The notes below the pieces were generated by a model, which did no database searches, was not told the origin of the DNA, and saw only the letters and a program-made list of their open reading frames with translations. DNA of 64,000 nt from JAXGYV01 sp040772045. GTDB lineage: Bacteria > Actinomycetota > Thermoleophilia > UBA2241. The position numbers and the translations under genes were made by a program. Location: the NCBI GenBank assembly GCA_040772045.1, contig JAXGYV010000001.1, positions 248,001 to 312,000 on the forward strand, given 5' to 3'. Shown here one piece after another: positions 17,607-25,111 of this stretch. How positions within the stretch are numbered: position 1 is the stretch's first letter; each line of letters begins with the position of its first letter.

Positions 17607-18356
17607 TCAGGTAGCCAGCGCTTCAAGCACCTCTTCTGGGATGTCGAAGTTGGCGTACACCTCCTGGACATCGTCGTTGTCCTCCAGGGCGTCCACGAGA
17701 CGAAGCGTACGGCGGGCGTCTGCCTCGTCGAGCACGACGGTGGTCTTCGGCAGCAGCGTGAGCTCGGCCTGCTCGGCCTGGATGCCGCCCGCAGTGAGTG
17801 CCTCACGTACCGCGACCAGCACGGCGGGCTGTGTGAGCACCTGGTACGACGAGCCATCGTGGACGACGTCGTCGGCGCCGCCTTCGACGGCGGCCGCGAT
17901 CACGTCGTCCTCAGCGTACTTCTCGGCGTCTACCATGATCGACCCGCGCCGCTCGAACAGCCACGCAACCGCTCCGGGTTGCGCCAGTGAGCCGTTATGC
18001 TTGGAGAAGATGTTGCGGATATCGGCGGCGGAGCGATTGCGGTTGTCGGTGAGCACCTCGACGATCAGCGCGACCCCCGCCGGTCCATACCCTTCGTACA
18101 CGATCGCCTCGAAGGCGTCGCCTTCGCTCTGACCAGCTCCGCGCTGGATGGCGCGATCGACGTTCTCCTTGGGCATGCTGTAGCTGCGAGCTTTCTCGAT
18201 GGCGTTCTCGAGAGCGGCGTTGGAGGCCGGGTCTGTACCACCTTCGCGCGCGGCGACCGTAATGGCACGTGAGAGCTTCGAGAACAGCTTGCCTCGCTTG
18301 GCGTCTTCTTTGCCCTTCTTATGTTTGATGGTGGACCACTTCGAGTGACCGGACAC
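17607..18356 (-). CDS. yebC: YebC/PmpR-family protein (TACO1-like)
   Basis: This 249-residue protein matches the YebC/PmpR family throughout: SGHSKWSTIKHKKG, GKLFSKLSRAI, IEKARSYSMPKENVDRAI, YEGYGPAGVALIVEVLTDN, and a C-terminal domain ending QEVYANFDIPEEV. Family members have been described both as DNA-binding regulators and, more recently, as ribosome-associated factors that ease translation of proline stretches. Sequence alone does not decide. The GTG at 18356 has AGGAGG 7 bases upstream. It precedes ruvCAB, a widespread association. Confidence 0.94.
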   Translation of the reverse strand: MSGHSKWSTIKHKKGKEDAKRGKLFSKLSRAITVAAREGGTDPASNAALENAIEKARSYSMPKENVDRAIQRGAGQSEGDAFEAIVYEGYGPAGVALIVEVLTDNRNRSAADIRNIFSKHNGSLAQPGAVAWLFERRGSIMVDAEKYAEDDVIAAAVEGGADDVVHDGSSYQVLTQPAVLVAVREALTAGGIQAEQAELTLLPKTTVVLDEADARRTLRLVDALEDNDDVQEVYANFDIPEEVLEALAT

Positions 18357-18395
18357 TCCGTCACCTCCTCAGGCTGTCTCTGGCCGCCGCGAGCC

Positions 18396-20465
18396 TCAGT
18401 GAGCTTCCTCGCGAGCCTTCTTCTGCTCCTCGGCGACCTTGGTCGCCAGGTGCGCCGGCACTTCCTCGTAGCGCAGGAACTCCATGGTGTAGTCGCCGCG
18501 CCCGCCGGTCATTGAGGTCAGCACGGGGGCATAGCCGAGCATCTCCGCGAGCGGGACCTCCGCGTTGATGACCGCGTAGTGGCCGCGTGGCGCCGTGCCG
18601 AGCACGCGGCCGCGGCGGGAGTTCAAGTCGCCCATGATGTCGCCGACGTTCTCTTCGGGAACCGTGACATCCACAGCCATGATGGGCTCGAGCAACACCG
18701 GTTGGGCCTTCTCCATGGCCTTCTTGAAACCAAGCGAGCCAGCGATCTTGAAGGCCATCTCGGACGAGTCGACCGGGTGGTGCGAGCCGTCGTAGAGGAT
18801 CGCTCGCACGTCGACCACGGGGAAACCGGCGATCAAGCCCTCGCCCATGGCCTCCACGATCCCCTTTTCAACGGCGGGGATGAAGTTACGCGGGATCACG
18901 CCACCCACGATATGGTCGACGAACTCGAACCCCTCGCCTCGCGGCAAGGGCTGCAGCTCGATCCACGTATCGCCGAACTGGCCGCGTCCGCCAGTCTGCT
19001 TCTTGTGACGGCCCTGCGCTTTGGACGCGGCCTTGATGGTCTCCCGATACGGAACTCGCGGCGGATGAAGCTCGACCTCGACGCCGAAACGGCGCTTAAC
19101 GCGCTCGCTGATGACTTCGATGTGCACCTGACTCATACCCGAGACGATGGTCTCTCCCGTCTGCGCGTCGCGCTGCACCTGCATCATGGGGTCTTCCTCG
19201 GCGAGCCGACGGAGGGCGCTGATGACCTTGTCCTCGTCGCCCTTGGACTTCGCGGTGACCGCCTGCGACATGAGCGGCGCGGGAAACGCGAACGGCGCGA
19301 ACGAGACGAGCGAGCCTTCCGCGCACAGGGCGTCTCCGGTGAGCACATCCTTCAGCTTGGCGATGGCGCCGATGTCTCCTGGCACCAAGGCGTCGATGGG
19401 TTTCTGCTCTTTCCCTTGGAGCTTGAAGAGCTGCCCCACACGTTCTTTGTGGCCATCGCGCGCCACGAGCACGTTGCTGTCGCTGTTTACCGTGCCCTGG
19501 AACACCCGGAACAGGTTGACACGGCCGCTGAACGGATCGGCGAGCGTCTTGAAGACGAGCGCCACCGCCGGCTTCGCCGGGTCGCCCGCCAGCTCGACCG
19601 TCTCACCGGCCGCGTTGGTGGCCGCCGGCACGCCGAAATCCACCGGCGCCGGAGCCGTGGCGAGCAGCGCCAGCAGCGGCTCGATGCCCACCAGATGCGT
19701 GGCCGATCCGGCGGCCACCGGGAAGATGCGCGCGGACGCGACCGCGCGCGCGAAGGCGGTGGAGAGCTCTGCGTTGGTGATCTCCTCGCCTTCTAGGTAC
19801 TTCTCGATGAGTTGATCGTCGGTTTCCGCCACCGCCTCGGTAAGCCGATCGCGCGCCTCGAGCGCCGCCTCAGCCGCCTCGGCCGGGACTTCTGCCACTT
19901 TTACCTGGCCATCGGCGACCATGTACGCTTTCATCGTCAGGAGATCGACCACGCCGGCGAACGAGTGCTCCGTACCGAGCGGAAGCTGCACGGCCACCAC
20001 CTGCTGGCCGAAGGTCTTCCGCAGTGTCTCGACAGCTGCCGTGAAATCGGCGCGCTCGCGATCGAGCATGTTGCACAGGATGATGCGCGCGAGCCCCCGC
20101 TCCGCGGCTCGTTCCCAGAGCCGCTCGGTCTGCACCTCGACACCATTGACGGTATTCACGACCACGAGCGCCGTCTCCACGACGCGCAGAGCGGCGATGG
20201 TGTCGGCCAGGAAGCTCGAGTCGCCAGGCGTGTCGATGAGGTTGTACAGAATGCCCTCGCGCTGCACGTGCGCGAGCGTTGCCGAGAGGCTGAGCTGACG
20301 CTTCTTTTCGTCTTCGTCGTAGTCGGACACGGTGCTGCCGTCTTGTACTGACCCGAGACGGTTAACGACACCCGAGCGATACAGGATCGCCTCCAGCAGG
20401 GACGTCTTGCCGGTACCCCGATGGCCGACGAATGCGACGTTCCTGATCTTACCCGCGTCGTTCAT
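18396..20465 (-). CDS. Elongation factor G-like GTPase (FusA2 type)
   Basis: This 689-residue EF-G paralogue has domains I-V in the normal order. The P loop is VGHRGTGKTSL, the G3 box reads LIDTPGDSSF where EF-G has DTPGH, and the G4 box reads CNMLDRERADF instead of NKxD. Domain II-III (about 290-470) and domain IV with QTGGRGQFGDTW and GGVIPRNFIPAVEKG are intact, and domain V ends ALTS-like TSMTGGRGDYTMEFLRYEEVP. FusA2-type proteins are usually not the main translocase. ATG 20465 has AGGAG 7 bases upstream; an ATG at 20471 is too close to it. Altered G3/G4 boxes suggest changed GTP hydrolysis or nucleotide selectivity. Confidence 0.88.
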   Translation of the reverse strand: MNDAGKIRNVAFVGHRGTGKTSLLEAILYRSGVVNRLGSVQDGSTVSDYDEDEKKRQLSLSATLAHVQREGILYNLIDTPGDSSFLADTIAALRVVETALVVVNTVNGVEVQTERLWERAAERGLARIILCNMLDRERADFTAAVETLRKTFGQQVVAVQLPLGTEHSFAGVVDLLTMKAYMVADGQVKVAEVPAEAAEAALEARDRLTEAVAETDDQLIEKYLEGEEITNAELSTAFARAVASARIFPVAAGSATHLVGIEPLLALLATAPAPVDFGVPAATNAAGETVELAGDPAKPAVALVFKTLADPFSGRVNLFRVFQGTVNSDSNVLVARDGHKERVGQLFKLQGKEQKPIDALVPGDIGAIAKLKDVLTGDALCAEGSLVSFAPFAFPAPLMSQAVTAKSKGDEDKVISALRRLAEEDPMMQVQRDAQTGETIVSGMSQVHIEVISERVKRRFGVEVELHPPRVPYRETIKAASKAQGRHKKQTGGRGQFGDTWIELQPLPRGEGFEFVDHIVGGVIPRNFIPAVEKGIVEAMGEGLIAGFPVVDVRAILYDGSHHPVDSSEMAFKIAGSLGFKKAMEKAQPVLLEPIMAVDVTVPEENVGDIMGDLNSRRGRVLGTAPRGHYAVINAEVPLAEMLGYAPVLTSMTGGRGDYTMEFLRYEEVPAHLATKVAEEQKKAREEAH

Positions 20466-20558
20466 GGTCATTCTCCTGTTAGGACGTGCTGGCGCAGGGC
20501 GCGCAGCGGCTGTGTCGGGGTATCGGCGAAGGCAGAAGTCTAGCACAAGGCCTTTCTC

Positions 20559-21767
20559 TCAGGCAGTGAATATGGCCCCTGGCGGGCTGGTAACCGGGGG
20601 CTCTTTGCGGAACTCCGCTCCCGCCAGTCTGATGCTGTTCGAGCCGTACTTCGCCCGCACGCGGTCTATCGTGTCGTAAAGGGCCGTCTCCTTCCATCCG
20701 TCGTCGAACGTAAGTTGAAACGCCCGTGTATGCAAGCCGTCCACGGCGAGACCGAGCAGTCGCACGAGGCGGCCGCGCGTGTCTACCTGGTCTAGCAGCG
20801 ACGTGGCGGTACGGTAAATAGTGCTCGTGCTCCCAGTGACACACGAGAGCGTGGTCCTCCGTGTTACCGTATGGAAACTCCCGAAGCGCACTTTGATAGT
20901 GACGACGCGCGCGGTAAGGCCATGCCGGCGCATACGGCTGGCGACGCGATCCGCGAGGTCGAGCAGCGTGGCCCGCAGCCGCTGGCGGTCGTCGTTATCC
21001 TGAGCGAAAGTGGTCTCACTGCTCACCGATTTGGGCATCGCTGGCCGCGGCCGCACGCTCGCAACGCTTTGACCGAAGGCGAGACGCTTGAGCCCCTGAG
21101 CGGCCGGACCGAATGCGGCGGTGAGAAACACGAGGGGGACATCCTGCAGCAACGCTACGGTGGTAATGCCGAGCGCGATGAGACGCTCCTCGGTTGCCGG
21201 GCCGATACCCCAAAGATCGCGCACCGGCAGCTCCCGCAAGCGTCCGTGTACGTCGGCGGCGGTGAGCTCCGTAATGCCGCCCGGCTTTCGGAATCCCGAA
21301 GCCAGCTTGGCGAGCAGCTTGGTCGGGCCAATGCCGATGGAGCAGGTGATGTGCTCGTGTTGATAGACGGCGTGGTGAATACGATTGGCGATAGCTTGAG
21401 GTGGTCCGAAGAGACGTCGGCTCCTGGTAACGTCGAGAAAGGCCTCGTCGATGGAGGCGACCTCGCACTTGTCCGTGAAGGTACTGAAGAGCGCCACGAG
21501 TCGAGTATGAACGGCGTGGTACGCGGGCATGTCGACCGGCAGCACGACGGCTTGCGGGCAGAGGCTGTGCGCGCGCCCCAGAGGCATGGCGGCATGGACG
21601 CCACGGGCACGCGCCTCATAGGAAGCCGCGGCTACCACCCCGCGACTACCCGGCATGCCTCCGACGATGACCGGTACTCCGCGTAACGCTGGTCTCCGTG
21701 CCTGCTCGACAGAGGCGAAGAAAGCGTCCATGTCGACGTGAAGGATGGTCTGCGCTGATGCGAACAT
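20559..21767 (-). CDS. dinB: DNA polymerase IV (Y family)
   Basis: DinB is an error-prone lesion-bypass polymerase. Conserved catalytic blocks are LHVDMDAFFASVEQ (metal-binding Asp), AASYEARARGVHAAMPL, and SIDEAFLDVT, followed by SIGIGPTKLLAKLASGFRKPGG, the HhH LWGIGPATEERL, and the little-finger domain. It is 402 residues, of normal length. The ATG at 21767 lies inside a palindromic LexA box and 8 bases after a TATGAT -10 hexamer, with no ribosome site. The mRNA is therefore probably leaderless and SOS-repressed. Confidence 0.95.
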   Translation of the reverse strand: MFASAQTILHVDMDAFFASVEQARRPALRGVPVIVGGMPGSRGVVAAASYEARARGVHAAMPLGRAHSLCPQAVVLPVDMPAYHAVHTRLVALFSTFTDKCEVASIDEAFLDVTRSRRLFGPPQAIANRIHHAVYQHEHITCSIGIGPTKLLAKLASGFRKPGGITELTAADVHGRLRELPVRDLWGIGPATEERLIALGITTVALLQDVPLVFLTAAFGPAAQGLKRLAFGQSVASVRPRPAMPKSVSSETTFAQDNDDRQRLRATLLDLADRVASRMRRHGLTARVVTIKVRFGSFHTVTRRTTLSCVTGSTSTIYRTATSLLDQVDTRGRLVRLLGLAVDGLHTRAFQLTFDDGWKETALYDTIDRVRAKYGSNSIRLAGAEFRKEPPVTSPPGAIFTA

Positions 21768-21774
21768 ACGTTCG
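21761..21774. promoter_or_regulatory. LexA (SOS) box over the dinB start codon
   Basis: The perfect palindrome CGAACATACGTTCG matches the Gram-positive/actinobacterial LexA consensus CGAAC-N4-GTTCG. It spans the dinB ATG (21767-21765) and lies just downstream of the dinB -10 hexamer, so bound LexA would block transcription start. This is strong evidence for SOS control. Confidence 0.88.
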
Positions 21775-21775
21775 T

Positions 21776-21805
21776 ATCATAGCGCACGAAGCACATCGCG
21801 GCCAA
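21776..21805 (-). promoter_or_regulatory. dinB promoter
   Basis: The minus strand reads TTGGCC (21805-21800), an 18-base spacer, then TATGAT (21781-21776). The distance from the -10 hexamer to the ATG is 8 bases, placing the predicted transcription start at or next to the start codon. Confidence 0.7.
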
Positions 21806-21835
21806 GCGACAGAGGGACGATGGAGGGACGCCGTC

Positions 21836-22351
21836 CTAGCGGATGCGTCTCCCGAGATCGACGGTGTAAATCGCCACGTTCTCGATACCGCGGAACGTCC
21901 CGGTCACCCGACCAACACCGATGTCTCGCCAGCGCGGGTCGAGGATCTTGGCGCGGTGGAGCTTACTGTCCATCCATCGAGAGACCATGGCCCGCGGCGT
22001 GCCGGCGAGACCATAGCCATAGCCGATCAGCTCAGCGACCGCCCACGACCGGTACCCCGTACGGCCGTAGCCGGCGCGTATCACGCGAGTGGCCATCGTC
22101 GCGCCGCCCGCCGAACGGTGGGCGAAGTACTGCAGCCGCATCATCTCCGCAGAGTGAGCCTCGGCGGCACGACACAAGTTTGCCCTTATGGCCACGCAAG
22201 GCAGGCCGCGACGCGCGCGTTCACGGTTGATGAGCACCACAACCGTTCGCTCCTGGCTGCTCAGGCCAGCTGACGCCGAGGCTACTACACCCAGTGAGAA
22301 TGCGGTGACCACCAGGAGCACGAAGGCCACGACACTACGTCTTCTCGCCAT
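21836..22351 (-). CDS. Secreted CAP/SCP-domain protein
   Basis: This 171-residue exported protein has a signal-like N terminus (MARRRSVV then a hydrophobic run to about residue 28, ASASAG). A single CAP (YkwD-like) domain follows: VLINRERARRGLP, ANLCRAAEAHSAEMMRLQYFAHRS, and ELIGYGYG in place of the common GENIA motif, ending YTVDLGRR. Two cysteines (CVAIRANLC) could form a disulfide. Bacterial CAP-domain functions are mostly unknown. ATG 22351 shares one base with the rsfS stop (TGATG) and has AGGAGG 6 bases upstream. It is the last gene of the nadD-yqeK-LCP-rsfS operon. Confidence 0.85.
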   Translation of the reverse strand: MARRRSVVAFVLLVVTAFSLGVVASASAGLSSQERTVVVLINRERARRGLPCVAIRANLCRAAEAHSAEMMRLQYFAHRSAGGATMATRVIRAGYGRTGYRSWAVAELIGYGYGLAGTPRAMVSRWMDSKLHRAKILDPRWRDIGVGRVTGTFRGIENVAIYTVDLGRRIR

Positions 22352-22674
22352 CAGGTCCCTCCTCCACGTGCTTCTCTGCGGGGTTCGTCGTCCACTTGCG
22401 GGTTCCCTTCGTCGTCGAACCGGATCCGCGGCACGTCTCCCCACAGGACCTCGAGACGGTAGAACGACCGGGCATCCGGCGTGAATACGTGGATCACCGT
22501 GTCGAGGTAGTCAAGCAGGATCCAGTCGCCCTCTCGCTCCCCTTCGATACGCGCGGCACGCACTCCGCGCTCGCGTAGGCCTCGCTGGATCTCCTCGGCT
22601 ATCGCTTTGGTTTGACGAGAGGTGCTTCCGGAAAGGACAACGAACCAGTCGGTGAACGTGACTGCCTCGGCCAT
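22351..22674 (-). CDS. rsfS: Ribosomal silencing factor RsfS (5' end unresolved)
   Basis: RsfS binds uL14 (L14) and blocks subunit joining in starvation. The core FTDWFVVLSGSTSRQTKAIA, then DWILLDYLDTVIHVFTPDARSFY, is diagnostic. ATG 22674 is the first canonical start but cuts into the fold. Homologous sequence continues upstream in the same frame as GREAIALALGKKAQDAVLLE to about 22737, yet no ATG, GTG or TTG exists there. ATA 22737, ATC 22722 or CTG 22716 would have to serve, or the sequence has a small error. Coordinates give the canonical start only. The C terminus has a charged 20-residue tail. Confidence 0.88.
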   Translation of the reverse strand: MAEAVTFTDWFVVLSGSTSRQTKAIAEEIQRGLRERGVRAARIEGEREGDWILLDYLDTVIHVFTPDARSFYRLEVLWGDVPRIRFDDEGNPQVDDEPRREARGGGT

Positions 22675-22769
22675 CTCGAGCAGGACCGCGTCCTGAGCCT
22701 TTTTGCCGAGCGCCAGAGCGATGGCCTCGCGGCCTATCCACTCCCCATGCGCTCGTTGCTCGTTCTCGC

Positions 22770-23927
22770 CTACTGGAGGTCCTCGGCTTTCAGGTCGGCG
22801 CCGACGATCACCACGAGTGCCTTCGCGGGCAGATTCTCGCCGCGCAGCACCACGCCGCGGCCGAGTATAGCACGGATGTCTTGAGCTACCGCGAGTGCCT
22901 CAGAGCCCGCTAGTATTTCCGTTTGCCGGTAGTCGAAGCTCTCGGCGTTGGCGGCAGCCGGCAAGTTAACATCGAGTGCTGCCAGTTTGAGACGCACTGC
23001 GTCTGCCACGCCGATCCGGCCGGTCCCGTTCCTCACGTACACTGTGTAGGCGGCCGCGTAGCCAGGGACGCTGCGCGTGACCTCGGCCAGCACTCGTGAG
23101 CGGTCGGCCCGGAAGACGAACTGCCCTTGATTGACCGTCCCCGCGGAGGGGATGCGCTCAACTCTCACTCGGCTCTCGAGCAGACCGCTGAGCACCTGGG
23201 CCGCCGCCGTACGCTCGTCCTCCGTGCCGCCTCCCCGCGCCACACTGTCGGCGACGGTCGTTCGGCGCACGTCGGCGGGCTGCAGCGCACCGGCTGCGAA
23301 CACGGCCTGGAGCGCGGCTCGCGCCAGGGTATCCTCGTCTTCTCCCGTCTCTCCGCGGGCTCCAAGAAGGTTTGGCAACTGCGCCATCTCCAGACGCACC
23401 TCGCCTCGATAGGTGCGCCACACACCGCCCACACGCAGCGTGCAAGGTTGTGCCAACGCGAGCGTGACTCGTCCGCTGCCGGCGAGAGCTCGCAAGACGG
23501 CGTACGGGAGTCGTACATCGTGGGCGATGCTGGTGCCTACCAGTCTGCGTACGTTCGCCCGCAGGCGATCGCCGCCCATGACATCGCCGGCCATCACGTA
23601 CTCTCCCTGCGAGCCCTCGAGCAACAGCGTCCTGGGCAACGTGTAGAGGGACCACCCCCCGCGGCCTTGATCGAACAGCGCCAGGCAGGCGATAGGCCGT
23701 GGCCCGTTCGCCGCCGCCCCGAACGTAAGAAGCGTGAGTGACTGCCTCGCGTCTGCCGGGGACTCTTCTCGAGAGAGGTACTTGGTGAGCCAGTACGCAC
23801 CCAGCACAGCCCCCAGAGCGACAGCCCCAGCGAGGACGGCGAGGACGGCGAGCTGGCCGCGCCTGACCATCTCTCTCCGGCGCTCTCGCAACCGCCGCAC
23901 ACGATAGCCCCGACCAGCCTGTGCCAT
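22770..23927 (-). CDS. Membrane-anchored LCP-like protein with LytR C-terminal domain
   Basis: The 385-residue protein has an Arg-rich cytoplasmic N terminus, one membrane helix (about 24-48, LAVLAVLAGAVALGAVLGAYW), and an extracytoplasmic region. Residues about 60-170 resemble a LytR-CpsA-Psr fold, but the family's SIPRD-type block reads TLPRTLL, so the usual catalytic acid is missing. A LytR C-terminal domain follows (YTVYVRNGTGRIGVADAVRLKL to VVIVGADL). It may be structural or regulatory rather than a glycopolymer ligase. The ATG shares a base with the yqeK stop. The gene order nadD-yqeK-lytR-rsfS is common in Gram-positives. Confidence 0.75.
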   Translation of the reverse strand: MAQAGRGYRVRRLRERRREMVRRGQLAVLAVLAGAVALGAVLGAYWLTKYLSREESPADARQSLTLLTFGAAANGPRPIACLALFDQGRGGWSLYTLPRTLLLEGSQGEYVMAGDVMGGDRLRANVRRLVGTSIAHDVRLPYAVLRALAGSGRVTLALAQPCTLRVGGVWRTYRGEVRLEMAQLPNLLGARGETGEDEDTLARAALQAVFAAGALQPADVRRTTVADSVARGGGTEDERTAAAQVLSGLLESRVRVERIPSAGTVNQGQFVFRADRSRVLAEVTRSVPGYAAAYTVYVRNGTGRIGVADAVRLKLAALDVNLPAAANAESFDYRQTEILAGSEALAVAQDIRAILGRGVVLRGENLPAKALVVIVGADLKAEDLQ

Positions 23928-24481
23928 CAGTCGTGCAGCTCGTTGTAGAGGGCTAATGTGTGGGGGTGGATAGCCTCCCCCTGCTGTAACAGGTGCGCGA
24001 GCTGCCCGCGCACACTAGCGCGTACGGCATCATCGAGCGACCAAGCGGCGAACGCCCGCACGCGCTCCACACCCTCATGCCGCCTGCCGGCGGCAGCACC
24101 ATCGGCCACGTAGACGCACTTGTCGAGCACGCTCATGCGCGGACCCCCGACGGTATGCAGGGCGATCGCGCGCAAACAGGCCGCGCTCAAGCCGCTGTCG
24201 GTCAGCTCGGCGGCCGCCAATCGAGCGTGCAGCAGCTGTACCGGACGCCGCTTTTCCAGCCGGCTCACTCGCAACCCGAGCTCACGTGCTCGCCGGAGCG
24301 TCTCGATAGCTCCAAGCTCGCGACAGTAGTCGTGCAGCAATCCCGCCACCGCGGCCTCTTCCTCCTCCCCACCCCAGCGACGAACCAGCTCGACTGCATA
24401 CGCGGCCACCGCCTCACAGTGCTCGGCGAGCGCCGTGGAAACGCGCGTGCGCAGGAGCTCTCTCGCCACGGCCGGCGTCAC
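23927..24481 (-). CDS. yqeK: HD-domain hydrolase YqeK (symmetrical Ap4A hydrolase-like)
   Basis: This 184-residue HD protein has the first metal histidine in AEHCEAVAA (H21), HD in AGLLHDYCRE (H50-D51), a third block LLHARLAAAEL, ALHTVGG, and the late aspartate in VLDKCVYVADG. These match YqeK, which hydrolyses diadenosine tetraphosphate to ADP using iron. Start GTG 24481 overlaps the nadD stop (GTGA). Position between nadD and rsfS is typical. Confidence 0.9.
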   Translation of the reverse strand: MTPAVARELLRTRVSTALAEHCEAVAAYAVELVRRWGGEEEEAAVAGLLHDYCRELGAIETLRRARELGLRVSRLEKRRPVQLLHARLAAAELTDSGLSAACLRAIALHTVGGPRMSVLDKCVYVADGAAAGRRHEGVERVRAFAAWSLDDAVRASVRGQLAHLLQQGEAIHPHTLALYNELHD

Positions 24482-25107
24482 GACGGCCCCCCCGCGAGGA
24501 AGCCGGGCTCGCGATACAGGCCAGTCGACACGATCAACCCTTCTACCGCGGGCGGCACCAGATAGCGAATCGGCCGGCCGCGGCGCACGCGTTCGCGGAT
24601 CTCGGTCGACGAGATGGCGACGCCGACGGACGCTAGGACGACCACCCTATCGCCGTACTCGCCAGCCGCCGCGGCCACGCATGCGCGATCGTCGCCCGGC
24701 CGCAGGGCGACGGCCACACGGCAGAGTCGCAGAATGCCGGCCGGGTTTCGCCAGGTACGGAACGCAAGCAACGAATCTGAGCCCACAATGAACCAGAGGT
24801 CGGCAGCGGGCAGCGCTTCCTTGAGCGCGCCCAACGTATCCACGGTGAAGCGAAGTCCTCGCTCGATCTCTACCGGCTCCACGTCAAAGCGCTCGTCGCC
24901 CGCAACCGCCGTCCGCGTCATCCGCAGTCGCAGCGCCGCATTCGCCCCGCCATCGATACGCTTGTGCGGTGGGTCGGCGGCGGGCACGAACAGGACCCGC
25001 TGGAGCGAGAGTTGCCACGCCGCCTCCGAGGCGATGAGCAGGTGGCCGAAATGAGGAGGGTTGAAACTGCCCCCAAGCACACCGATGCGCGGAGACGATG
25101 TCTTCAT
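24478..25107 (-). CDS. nadD: Nicotinate-nucleotide adenylyltransferase
   Basis: NadD adenylylates nicotinate mononucleotide for NAD synthesis. The 209-residue protein begins RIGVLGGSFNPPHFGHLLIA, including the nucleotidyltransferase HxGH motif. It has FVPAADPPHK, FTVDTLGAL, WFIVGSDSLLAF, and the C-terminal ISSTEIRERVRRG. ATG 25107 sits 4 bases after the proA stop with a poor ribosome site; a longer frame is a proA shadow. Confidence 0.95.
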   Translation of the reverse strand: MKTSSPRIGVLGGSFNPPHFGHLLIASEAAWQLSLQRVLFVPAADPPHKRIDGGANAALRLRMTRTAVAGDERFDVEPVEIERGLRFTVDTLGALKEALPAADLWFIVGSDSLLAFRTWRNPAGILRLCRVAVALRPGDDRACVAAAAGEYGDRVVVLASVGVAISSTEIRERVRRGRPIRYLVPPAVEGLIVSTGLYREPGFLAGGPS

Positions 25108-25111
25108 GGCA

